DNA from: JAWXCE01 sp033764775
Lineage (GTDB): Bacteria; Pseudomonadota; Alphaproteobacteria; Rhizobiales; Rhodomicrobiaceae
Reading direction: 5' to 3'
NCBI GenBank assembly: GCA_033764775.1
Contig: JANRIQ010000002.1
Coordinates: 124,001-188,000, forward strand
DNA: 64,000 bases
Shown here: positions 34,269 to 43,331 of the stretch, one piece after another
How the letters are laid out: every line of letters begins with the position of its first letter
How positions within the stretch are numbered: the stretch's first letter is position 1
Notes under the pieces: generated by a model
Seen by the model: the letters and a program-made list of their open reading frames with translations, nothing else
The model's database searches: none
What the model was told of the DNA's origin: nothing
Position numbers and translations under genes: made by a program

Positions 34269-35282
34269 TTATTTAATCGGGCGGACGCGAACGCCGGGCG
34301 ACGGGCGCTCCAGCAACACCTCGCGGCGGAAGCGATACACTCGCGCCGGGCGTCCGCCGGTCGATGCGCGCATGCGCCCGGTCGGCTCCACGAGCCGCGT
34401 TGTTTCCACGAGCCGGCGAAAATTCTGTTTATGCACAACGTCGCCGGTGATGGCTTCCACGGTTTTCTGCAGTTCGTAGAGCGTGAACGCCTCGGTCATC
34501 AGCTCGAAGACAACGGGGCGGTATTTGATTTTGCCGCGCAGACGGCTGATGGCCGTCGCCAGAATGCGGCGGTGGTCGAACGTCATGGGCGCGCCGAACT
34601 CGGGCGGAGCATCCCACATGGCGGCCGCCTCGCGCCCATCGCGCATCGCCTCGGCGACAAGCCCCGCCTCATACAGAAGCTCGTAGCGCTCAAGCGTCTT
34701 CTCTTCGTCCCAGCGGCCGCCGTCGGTGGAAAAGCAGATGCGCAGCCGCTCGGAGCGCGTCAGCGGACGCACGGGCCTGTGTGGCGGCTCGGGGCGCCGG
34801 GCCCATTCTGCGAGCCGTGGCTCGATCTCCGCCGAGAGCACCGGAGGCTTGCCGCAACGCCAATCTTCCCAGGGGAAAAACCGATACCAGTTGATCCAGG
34901 CGCCGCCCGCTTTCGGCTGCCCTTCGGCTCGCGTCAGGGCGAGATAGCCGATCGAGACCACATGCGGGCTGGAGTCGCCTGGCTCGGCGTGGCGGCCCCG
35001 ATCCCCGAACGAATACAATTGCTCCACGTAGCCCAGGTCGAGCCCTGTCTGCTCCTGCACCCAGGCGCGCAGACCGATTTCCAGCGTGCGGTGCGAGAGC
35101 GGCGCGAACGGGCCGGAGGGCAGGCTGTTGTGCGGTCCGTGCTCGCCTTGGCGGACGACGAGTATATGCGGATCGCCGTCGCGCATCGCGATGATGGCGG
35201 CGTTCAGCCCGATATTGATGGCCGTGGCCTTGGGGTCCGGCGGCCGCTCCAGGTTGAGCGTGGGAGTGTCGCGCTTATCCAT
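34269..35282 (-). CDS. NrtR-type Nudix-wHTH transcription regulator
   Basis: 337 residues. An N-terminal Nudix-fold domain (GLNAAIIAMRDGDPHILVVRQGE; then TLEIGLRAWVQEQTGLDLGYVEQLYSFGD) lacks the paired catalytic glutamates of the Nudix box (REUXEE is replaced by AWVQEQ), so it should sense ligand and not hydrolyse it. The C-terminal winged helix (AFTLYELQKTVEAITGDVVHKQNFRRLVE, then GGRPARVYRF) matches NrtR regulators. NrtR proteins repress NAD biosynthesis genes and respond to ADP-ribose. No NAD gene is adjacent. The inserted central region makes it longer than typical NrtR. Confidence 0.82.
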   Translation of the reverse strand: MDKRDTPTLNLERPPDPKATAINIGLNAAIIAMRDGDPHILVVRQGEHGPHNSLPSGPFAPLSHRTLEIGLRAWVQEQTGLDLGYVEQLYSFGDRGRHAEPGDSSPHVVSIGYLALTRAEGQPKAGGAWINWYRFFPWEDWRCGKPPVLSAEIEPRLAEWARRPEPPHRPVRPLTRSERLRICFSTDGGRWDEEKTLERYELLYEAGLVAEAMRDGREAAAMWDAPPEFGAPMTFDHRRILATAISRLRGKIKYRPVVFELMTEAFTLYELQKTVEAITGDVVHKQNFRRLVETTRLVEPTGRMRASTGGRPARVYRFRREVLLERPSPGVRVRPIK

Positions 35283-35393
35283 GCCTGTTCATATCGCAGC
35301 TTGGGCGGCCCGTGGCCTTCCCCAAAACAAAAAGGGCCGCGTCGCGGGCGGCCCTCATCGCGTCGCCGATGTCCGCGCTCCCGCGCGTCGGGC

Positions 35394-35837
35394 TTAGTGG
35401 CCGTCGGCGCCCGGGCCGAACGCCACGTCGCGCTTCGCCGCGCGGATGGTGATGGTGAAGCCGGCGATCACGTCGATCAGAACCACCACGATGATCACGA
35501 AAAAGACCGAGGTCGCCGCCTGACGAACCGCCAGGAACTCGACGATACAGATGATGAACACGACCATGGATAGCGCATGGTCGACAATCGAATAGCTGCT
35601 GGTGCGCGTCGCCTTGATCAGCTCCACAAACAGGAAAGCGAGCGTCAGGATGATCATGAGGTCGCCGAGCGTAAGCTGCCACACGGCGCCGGATATCATC
35701 GTGAACGACATGAGTGGATCGTCGAAGGCGGTCGTGATGCGGCCAGTGGCGTCCGGCGTCGGGTCGATGCCGAGGCTAAAGGCGATGACGTTGTAAAGGA
35801 TGACGGCGACGAGCAGCCACGGAAAGTTCGAGATCAT
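35394..35837 (-). CDS. four-helix membrane protein (paralogue A)
   Basis: 147 residues with four hydrophobic helices: WLLVAVILYNVIAFSLGI, GDLMIILTLAFLFVELIKA, LSMVVFIICIVEFLAV and ATSVFFVIIVVVLIDVIAGF. It is similar along its length to the next gene (35886), sharing the frame ATSVFFVI...LIDV.AGF.I.IR and the FVE.KA pattern. Both probably sit in the inner membrane. Family name and function are unknown to me. It is operonic with its paralogue, with a 48-base gap. Confidence 0.8.
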   Translation of the reverse strand: MISNFPWLLVAVILYNVIAFSLGIDPTPDATGRITTAFDDPLMSFTMISGAVWQLTLGDLMIILTLAFLFVELIKATRTSSYSIVDHALSMVVFIICIVEFLAVRQAATSVFFVIIVVVLIDVIAGFTITIRAAKRDVAFGPGADGH

Positions 35838-35885
35838 GACGGTTCCCTTCGATGAGTGTGCGGCATTCCACGATGCGGCGCGGGC

Positions 35886-36290
35886 TTAAGCGGTCTCCGC
35901 GCCGAGTGACAAATCGCGGCGCGCGAACCGGATCGAGATGACGAAACCCGCCATCACGTCGATCAGCGCCACCGCCAGGATCACAAAAAACACCGAGGTC
36001 GCCGCGATCGGCGCGGCAAGGAACTCGATGAGGCAAACAACGAACAGCAGCATCGACAGACCGTGATCGACCAGCGATATGGCGCTGTGGCGCGACGCTT
36101 TCATGATTTCCACGAACAGCATGACGAGCGTGAACGCGATCATGGCGTCCCCGACCCGCAGCGTCCACACCGCAGTGGACAGCAGCGTGAAGTCGCCAAC
36201 CGTGGCGTTCAAGGCGTCCGTGCCGAAGGCGAGCGCGATCAGGTTGTAAACGATGAACGGGAGCACGATCCACGGGATGTTCCACAGCAT
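35886..36290 (-). CDS. four-helix membrane protein (paralogue B)
   Basis: 134 residues, paralogous to the downstream gene at 35394: WIVLPFIVYNLIALAFGTDA, GDAMIAFTLVMLFVEIMKAS, LSMLLFVVCLIEFLAAPIAATSVFF, then ALIDVMAGFVISIRFARRDLSL. A tandem duplication with retained topology suggests the products form a heteromer. It lies downstream of rpmF on the same strand, 18 bases after its stop, so it may share the rpmF promoter. Confidence 0.8.
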   Translation of the reverse strand: MLWNIPWIVLPFIVYNLIALAFGTDALNATVGDFTLLSTAVWTLRVGDAMIAFTLVMLFVEIMKASRHSAISLVDHGLSMLLFVVCLIEFLAAPIAATSVFFVILAVALIDVMAGFVISIRFARRDLSLGAETA

Positions 36291-36308
36291 GCCAGCCCCC
36301 CAAACCGC

Positions 36309-36494
36309 TTACGCGTCCTGCTTCGGCTCCAAAATTTGCCGGCCGCGATATTGCCCCGTCTTCATGTCGATATGATGGGGACGGCGCAACTCCCCCGAGT
36401 CCTTGTCCTCGACATACACCGGCGACACGAGTGCGTCGGCGGAGCGCCGGTTGCCGCGCTTCATACGCGACGTTTTTCGCTTAGGAACAGCCAT
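36309..36494 (-). CDS. rpmF: 50S ribosomal protein L32
   Basis: 61 residues from the ATG at 36494. MAVPKRKTSRMKRGNRRSAD is the standard alphaproteobacterial L32 start, followed by the RRPHHIDMKTGQYRGRQIL end. It lies within the large subunit near the exit tunnel. Upstream readings extend the frame but are not conserved. Position next to mtgA is common in Hyphomicrobiales. Confidence 0.97.
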   Translation of the reverse strand: MAVPKRKTSRMKRGNRRSADALVSPVYVEDKDSGELRRPHHIDMKTGQYRGRQILEPKQDA

Positions 36495-36651
36495 ATTGAA
36501 CTCCTTGATCGGCACGACGAATAGCCCGGTTTTTAAGCGGGGGCAAATGCCATTTTCGCTAAAAAGCCCGGGCGATGCGATGGATGCCGGCGCGGCGGTC
36601 ACGCCAGTTGGGCCGTTTGTATAGCTTGCGACGCCGCGCGGCGCCAGCGGT

Positions 36652-37473
36652 TTACTGGAGCACGCACGCCGCAGAGGCGCCCTCCCGGCTCACCCGCACC
36701 CGCAGGCGCGCGGCGCGGTTGCGCAGACGCGGCCCCGGCTTCGCCACGCTGTTGCGGATGGGGTTGGGAAGCGCCGCCGCCATCACCAGCGCCTCGCTTT
36801 GGGTGAGGTCGGCGGCCGGCTTGCCGAAATAGCGCTGCGCGGCGGCCTCCGCGCCGAACACGCCCGGCCCCCACTCGGCGATGTTGAGATACACCTCGGC
36901 CACCCGCCACTTCGGCCAGACGACGGAAATCCAGTAGGCGAGCGGCAACTCCAGCACCTTTCGCAGATAAGTTTGCTCGGGCCATAGGAACAGGTTTTTC
37001 GCCGTCTGCATGGGGATGGTCGAGGCCCCGCGCGGGATGTCGCCGTCCTTGGCGTCCTCGATCGCTTCGCCAACCGCGCGCCAATCCACGCCCCAATGGT
37101 CGCAGAAGGCGGAGTCCTCCGACACGATCACAGCGCGCGGGAGATTTTTCGAGATATCCTCGATGTCCACCCAACGCCGGTCGATAGAGACGCCCGTCAG
37201 CGCCTGCCGCAGCATCAGCGATGAGAACGGCGGATCGACGAACCGGTAGATGAGCACAAACACATACGGCGCGACGAGGAACGCGGCGAGCGATATGGCC
37301 GCGATGCGCGCGACGCGGTCGGCGGTCGGATGACGCAGGCGCCAGGCGCGAAGATATCCGCGAACTGTTGCATTATTGTCCGCTCCGGCTTGCGAGATGG
37401 GATCGCCGCGGGCGCTCCAGATAGACTTTAGGCGCGCTTTCAGATACCGCCAGTTTTCTGCGACAGTGATCAT
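36652..37473 (-). CDS. mtgA: monofunctional peptidoglycan glycosyltransferase
   Basis: 273 residues if started at the ATG at 37473. One N-terminal transmembrane helix (AISLAAFLVAPYVFVLIY) anchors a GT51 transglycosylase domain in the periplasm, with the motifs RAVIVSEDSAFCDHWGVDW (catalytic Glu in EDSAF), RGASTIPMQTAKNLFLW and YLNIAEWGPGVFGAEAAAQRYFGK. It polymerises lipid II glycan strands and has no transpeptidase domain. Its start codon overlaps the divergent start of the prenyl synthase gene, so one of the two starts may lie further in. Confidence 0.94.
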   Translation of the reverse strand: MITVAENWRYLKARLKSIWSARGDPISQAGADNNATVRGYLRAWRLRHPTADRVARIAAISLAAFLVAPYVFVLIYRFVDPPFSSLMLRQALTGVSIDRRWVDIEDISKNLPRAVIVSEDSAFCDHWGVDWRAVGEAIEDAKDGDIPRGASTIPMQTAKNLFLWPEQTYLRKVLELPLAYWISVVWPKWRVAEVYLNIAEWGPGVFGAEAAAQRYFGKPAADLTQSEALVMAAALPNPIRNSVAKPGPRLRNRAARLRVRVSREGASAACVLQ

Positions 37474-38395
37474 GATGTGGGATGTGTTGAAGCCAGGACC
37501 GCGCGACATCTTTAATCAGCGACTGGAGAGCTGCGCAAGGCTGATGGAGGCCCGGCTCAAGGGTCTGTTGGCCGCGCACGACGGGGTCCCGCCGCGGCTG
37601 GCCGCCGCCATGGCTCACGGAACGCTGTCCGGCGGCAAAAGGTTGCGGCCGTTCCTCCTCATCGAAAGCGCGCGGCTGTTCCACACGCCGGCCGAGGCCG
37701 CTCTCAACGCCGCCGCGGCGCTCGAATGCGTGCACTGCTATTCGCTCATCCATGACGACCTGCCCGCCATGGACGACGACGACGTGCGGCGCGGCCGGCC
37801 CACGGTGCACAAGGCCTTCGACGAGGCGACGGCCATTCTTGCCGGCGACAGCCTTCTGACCCTCGCCTTCGAGATCATGCTTTCGGAGGCCACCCACGCG
37901 GACGCAGGCGTGCGCGCGGCGCTTGGGCTGGCGCTCGCCAAAGCCTCCGGATGGGCCGGCATGGCCGGGGGCCAGCAACTTGACCTTGAGGCTGAGACGG
38001 CCGAGCGCCCGCTGGACGCGGCGCAGATCCGCCGCCTGCAGGCCATGAAAACAGGCGCGCTCATCACCTTCGCCTGCGAGGCGGGCGCCGTGCTCGGCCA
38101 GGCTGGCGAACGGGAGCGGGCCGCGCTGCGCGCCTTCGGCGATGATCTCGGCCGCGCTTTCCAACTGGCCGACGATCTTCTCGATGTGGAGGGCGACGCC
38201 GCCGTGATGGGCAAGGCCGCCGCCAAAGACGCCGGAGCGGGCAAGGCGACGCTCGTCTCGCTGATGGGCGTGGCGAAGGCGCGTGAGCATTTGGCCGAGC
38301 TGGTGGCGCGGGCGCAGGCCGCGTTGGAGCCTTTCGGCGAGCGCGCGGCCGTCTTGAACGAAGCTGCGGCGTTCGTCGCCGAGCGGAAATCATAA
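37472..38395 (+). CDS. polyprenyl synthase (FPP/GGPP type)
   Basis: About 307 residues from the ATG pair at 37472/37475. The first Asp-rich motif is SLIHDDLPAMDDDDVRRGRPTVH and the second is FQLADDLLDVEGD; GGKRLRPFLLIES and KTGALI are also present. The enzyme condenses IPP with allylic diphosphates, giving C15 or C20 prenyl diphosphate for quinones, hopanoids, carotenoids or lipid carriers. By sequence it fits IspA-type FPP synthase best, but product length is not certain. It diverges from mtgA and shares an isoprenoid theme with ispG nearby. Confidence 0.9.
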   Translation: MMWDVLKPGPRDIFNQRLESCARLMEARLKGLLAAHDGVPPRLAAAMAHGTLSGGKRLRPFLLIESARLFHTPAEAALNAAAALECVHCYSLIHDDLPAMDDDDVRRGRPTVHKAFDEATAILAGDSLLTLAFEIMLSEATHADAGVRAALGLALAKASGWAGMAGGQQLDLEAETAERPLDAAQIRRLQAMKTGALITFACEAGAVLGQAGERERAALRAFGDDLGRAFQLADDLLDVEGDAAVMGKAAAKDAGAGKATLVSLMGVAKAREHLAELVARAQAALEPFGERAAVLNEAAAFVAERKS

Positions 38396-38550
38396 AGTCC
38401 CCGACCCGGACACGCGACATTCACGCCGCGCTGCCCCCCCCCTGCGGCGCAGGCTTAAGCGAATGTTAATTCGTCGCATTTGAAAACTATTCTGCCGTCC
38501 GGACATTACATACCCGCGCAATCGGCGCAGCTTTGGCATGGGGGTCGCGC

Positions 38551-39693
38551 ATGAGTTGGTCGATACGGCTGTTCAACCTGGCGGGCGCCGAGGTGCGCAT
38601 TCATCTCACGTTTTTTCTGCTGCTCGCGTGGATCGCCGCGTTCTACTACAGCCAGGGCGGGGTTGACCGCGCCATCTGGGGCGTCTCATTCATTTCGCTG
38701 CTGTTCCTGAGCGTGCTGCTGCACGAGTTCGGCCATGTTTACGCTGCGCGCATGTACGGCATCCGCACCAAGGACGTGACGCTGCTGCCCATCGGCGGCG
38801 TCGCCGCGCTCGAACGCATGCCCGAGAAGCCGAGCCAGGAGATCGTCGTAGCGCTGGCCGGCCCCGCGGTGAACCTCGTCATCGCTATCGTGCTGTGGCT
38901 GGCGGGCGCGCAGTTCAACCTCGGCGAGATCGCATCCATCCAGGATCCTCAGGCCCAACGCGAGCAGCTGCGCGAGTTGCAATCCTCGCTGCTGACGCAG
39001 GTGGCTTGGGCGAATGTGACGCTGTTGCTGTTCAACCTCATCCCCGCATTCCCGCTTGACGGCGGCCGGGTGCTGCGCGCGCTGTTGGCCCTGCGCCTCG
39101 GCTATGTGCGGGCGACGCAGACGGCGGCGCTGATCGGGCAAATTTTCGCGGTGGGGCTTGGCTTTGTCGGGCTGTTCGGCAACCCGCTGCTGGTGCTCGT
39201 GGCCGTGTTCGTGTTTCTGGCGGCCGCCAGCGAGGCGAATTTCGTGCAGACGCGGGACGTGACGCGCGGGCGGCGGGCGATCGACGCGGCGGTGACGTCG
39301 TTTCAGCCGCTCGGACCGATGGCGTCCATCGACGACGCTGCCGCGCTGCTCTTACAGACCACTCAACAGGAGTTTCCCGTGCTCGACGGCGCGCAACGCT
39401 TTCGCGGCGTTGTGACGCGCAAATCCATCATCGACGGCCTCAGGGAAAAGGGCGGCGCCGCGGCGGCGCTCGACATCATGACGCAGGACGTGCCGACCGT
39501 GCTCAGCTATGAGCCGCTTGAGGCCGCGATGCTGCTGCTCAACGAAAAGCGCCCGCCCTGCATCGGCGTGCTCGATCCCGGCGACGGCCGGCTCGTGGGC
39601 TATATCAACTCGGAGAACCTGGGCGAGCTGATGATGCTCGAAGCCTCCCGCAACGCTCGCCTGCCCGCAAAGCGCCCAACGCGGGTTGTGTGA
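38551..39693 (+). CDS. site-2 protease-like zinc metalloprotease with CBS domains
   Basis: 380 residues from the ATG at 38551; an ATG six codons earlier is less likely. Several transmembrane helices carry the M50 catalytic elements: HEFGH (His58-His62) and NLIPAFPLDGGRVLRALLA (Asp of LDGGR). A C-terminal pair of CBS motifs (EFPVLDGAQRFRGVVTRKSIIDGL, then PPCIGVLDPGDGRLVGYI) may sense nucleotides. Such rhomboid-unrelated intramembrane proteases cut membrane-bound regulators; the target here is unknown. Confidence 0.88.
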   Translation: MSWSIRLFNLAGAEVRIHLTFFLLLAWIAAFYYSQGGVDRAIWGVSFISLLFLSVLLHEFGHVYAARMYGIRTKDVTLLPIGGVAALERMPEKPSQEIVVALAGPAVNLVIAIVLWLAGAQFNLGEIASIQDPQAQREQLRELQSSLLTQVAWANVTLLLFNLIPAFPLDGGRVLRALLALRLGYVRATQTAALIGQIFAVGLGFVGLFGNPLLVLVAVFVFLAAASEANFVQTRDVTRGRRAIDAAVTSFQPLGPMASIDDAAALLLQTTQQEFPVLDGAQRFRGVVTRKSIIDGLREKGGAAAALDIMTQDVPTVLSYEPLEAAMLLLNEKRPPCIGVLDPGDGRLVGYINSENLGELMMLEASRNARLPAKRPTRVV

Positions 39694-39694
39694 G

Positions 39695-40939
<1,245 letters not shown>

Positions 40940-41016
40940 AGCCCACCCCTTATGCGCGATGCTCATACGACGCCCCAGCGCGGAACGCCAGCTAAAGCGT
41001 TGCGCCGCGCGGCTAT

Positions 41017-43329
41017 CTACGGCCGCACGTCGTCGCCATCCGCGCTTTCGATCTCCGCCAAAATGCGGTTGAGATGGGCCGCGATCACCGCCGAGCCGGC
41101 CTCGCGAAACATCTCCCCATGCATGCCCGGCACGTCGTGAACCTCCACGCGGCCCCGGAGATAGGGTCGCCATCCGAAAGCGCGGTCGAATAGCCGGCCT
41201 TTCAGCGGCTCCTCGCTGCGGAACAGCACCACGTCGCCGTCATAAGGCGCGCACGCGTAGCGGTTCTGCGCCTCCAGCAAATAGTCCGTATACCACCGGT
41301 TTTCTATGTCGACGGTCTCGAACGGGATTTCCGAGATCAGCCGGAGTCGTTTCGCCAAAGCCATCAGCCGGAGCGCGCGCACGACGCGGAACCCGGCCAG
41401 GAATTCGGCAAACGGCTTCTGGCCCCTTGAGACTTTGCCGATGTCGCGCAGGATGTTGTAATAGCGCACCTGCCAACGGCGCTGCACCCGATCCCAAAAC
41501 GGCATGGTCTCGCGATAGCCGGGCGCCCAGGTGTCGTTCATCACGAGCAATGACACGGTTTCTCCGGCGCGGCGAAGCTGTTGAGCCGCCTCGAAAGCGA
41601 GCGCCCCGTGCACGCACAGTCCGAACAGGATGTAAGGCCCTTCCGTCTGCGCGGCCCGGATCATGCGCACCACGTCGGCGGCGATGTCCTCGAATGCGCG
41701 CAACGGAAGCTTGCGCGGCAAGTCCGGGTCGAGGATTTGGATGTCGATGAACGGCCTGTCCGCTCCGATGCGGCGCGCCAGCGGGTAATAGACCGCCACG
41801 TTGTTGATGGCGACGATTGGCGTGAGGCGGCCTTGCGGATGGATGCGCAGGATGCGCCGTTCAAGCCGTTCCGCCTCCTGAGCGGCCGCGCGCGCCACCG
41901 CCTCGCGACGGTTCGCGGCGCTGCTCCGGCGCCTCTCGACCCGCTCGCCCGCATCGTCGAACGGCGCCATTTGCGACAGGCGGGCATGCGGCGCAGCGAC
42001 AGCGGCCTCCATGGTCTGGCGCCACAGCTTCAGGAAATGCTCGACGCTGGCGGGATCGAACAGCGCCGCGTTCGCCTCGCAGGAGAGCCGCCAGCCTTCC
42101 TCCCGCCCGACCATATAAAAGTTCAGATCCCACAGCGCGCCTGTCGAGTGCGAGGGCATCGACACGATCGCGACGTCGCCGTAACGGTCGTCGGCGATGC
42201 GTGCACTGTCGATATAGGCGCGCTGGAACGAAAAATTGACGGAGTGCAGCGGCGTGCGCTCGTGGTTCCAATCGGGGGCCACGTCGTCAACCACGACCTC
42301 GAACGGGATGCGCTGATGGTCGAGCGCGTACTGCACCACGCTGGCGCACCGCTTTTCGAACTCCGCGAAACTCGGGTCGTCCCCGGCGGGCAAACGCAGC
42401 AGCGCCGTGTTGAGCACCGGCCCGACGAGCGCCTCGAGCGCCTTGTCGCTGCGCCCGGCCAGCGGCGTGGACATCACGATCTCCTCCGCCCCGGTCAGGC
42501 GCCGCAGCATGGCCGCGAGGGTGGCGACGGCCGAATGAAACAGCGTGCCGCTCTCGGCGCGCGCCCTGGCTTCCAGCGCGTCGGTCAACGGCTTCGGCAG
42601 AAGGATGGAGCGGATGAGTCCTGGGTTGCCAGCCCATGGCGTCCGGGGCCGATCGGGCTTCACCGTGAAATCGGGCAGGCCCCGAAGCTGTTTACGCCAA
42701 TAGTCGGCCTCCGGGGCAAGGGCGCCGCTCTCCAGCATCTCGCGCTGCCAAAGCGCGTAGTCGGCGTATTGCAGATCGATCTCGGGCAGCTGCGCGGCGC
42801 GCCCGGCCTCGAAGGCCTCCACCAGCGCGCCGAACTCGCGGATAAGCACGCCGATCGACCATCCGTCCACCACCAGATGATGCAGCGTGAGCATCAGGAT
42901 CGCCGCGCTTTCGTCAAGCCGCAGCAGGGTCGCCCGCAGCAGCGGCGGGTTGGAAAGATCGAACGGCCGGCGCGCCTCGTTCTCACCGAGCGTCACCGCT
43001 TCGGCGTCGCGCTTTTCGGGGGGGAGGCGGCTCAGATCGATGACTGAGAGCTTGAGCGGCGCAGTTTTGTGGATGTGCTGGACGGGTTCGCCGGAGACCT
43101 CGGGAAATCCGGTGCGCAAAATCTCGTGGCGCGCCACGAGCGACTGCAACGCCCGCTCGATGGAGGCGTCGCGCACCGCGCCTTGCAGCCGCCACCGCAT
43201 GCCCACATTCAGCGCCGCGCCGCCGCGCTCCAGTCGATGCTCGCGCCAGTAGCGGCGCTGGGAGGGCGTGCAGGGGAAAGCGGGTGTCGCCTCGCCGTCG
43301 GTGATGGTGAGGGCGTCTTTCATGGCCAT
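41017..43329 (-). CDS. NRPS condensation-thioesterase (C-TE) protein
   Basis: 770 residues. The condensation domain (about 15-455) has the intact motif HHLVVDG near 152 and the usual FPCTPSQRRYW start. A charged linker (VERRRSSAANRREAVARAAAQEAERLE) leads straight to an alpha/beta-hydrolase thioesterase (about 510-765). There is no adenylation or carrier domain between. The TE nucleophile position reads GLCVHG, with Cys572 instead of Ser; His is in GMHGEMF near 737. It starts 2 bases after the upstream megasynthase stop. It should perform a last condensation and release or cyclise the chain. The acceptor is unknown: it could be a free amine or a partner in trans. Confidence 0.88.
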   Translation of the reverse strand: MAMKDALTITDGEATPAFPCTPSQRRYWREHRLERGGAALNVGMRWRLQGAVRDASIERALQSLVARHEILRTGFPEVSGEPVQHIHKTAPLKLSVIDLSRLPPEKRDAEAVTLGENEARRPFDLSNPPLLRATLLRLDESAAILMLTLHHLVVDGWSIGVLIREFGALVEAFEAGRAAQLPEIDLQYADYALWQREMLESGALAPEADYWRKQLRGLPDFTVKPDRPRTPWAGNPGLIRSILLPKPLTDALEARARAESGTLFHSAVATLAAMLRRLTGAEEIVMSTPLAGRSDKALEALVGPVLNTALLRLPAGDDPSFAEFEKRCASVVQYALDHQRIPFEVVVDDVAPDWNHERTPLHSVNFSFQRAYIDSARIADDRYGDVAIVSMPSHSTGALWDLNFYMVGREEGWRLSCEANAALFDPASVEHFLKLWRQTMEAAVAAPHARLSQMAPFDDAGERVERRRSSAANRREAVARAAAQEAERLERRILRIHPQGRLTPIVAINNVAVYYPLARRIGADRPFIDIQILDPDLPRKLPLRAFEDIAADVVRMIRAAQTEGPYILFGLCVHGALAFEAAQQLRRAGETVSLLVMNDTWAPGYRETMPFWDRVQRRWQVRYYNILRDIGKVSRGQKPFAEFLAGFRVVRALRLMALAKRLRLISEIPFETVDIENRWYTDYLLEAQNRYACAPYDGDVVLFRSEEPLKGRLFDRAFGWRPYLRGRVEVHDVPGMHGEMFREAGSAVIAAHLNRILAEIESADGDDVRP

Positions 43330-43331
43330 GC

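Noticed and set aside
34269..35282. Active Nudix hydrolase
   Set aside because: The catalytic glutamate pair of the Nudix box is missing and a winged helix follows, so it is read as a regulator.
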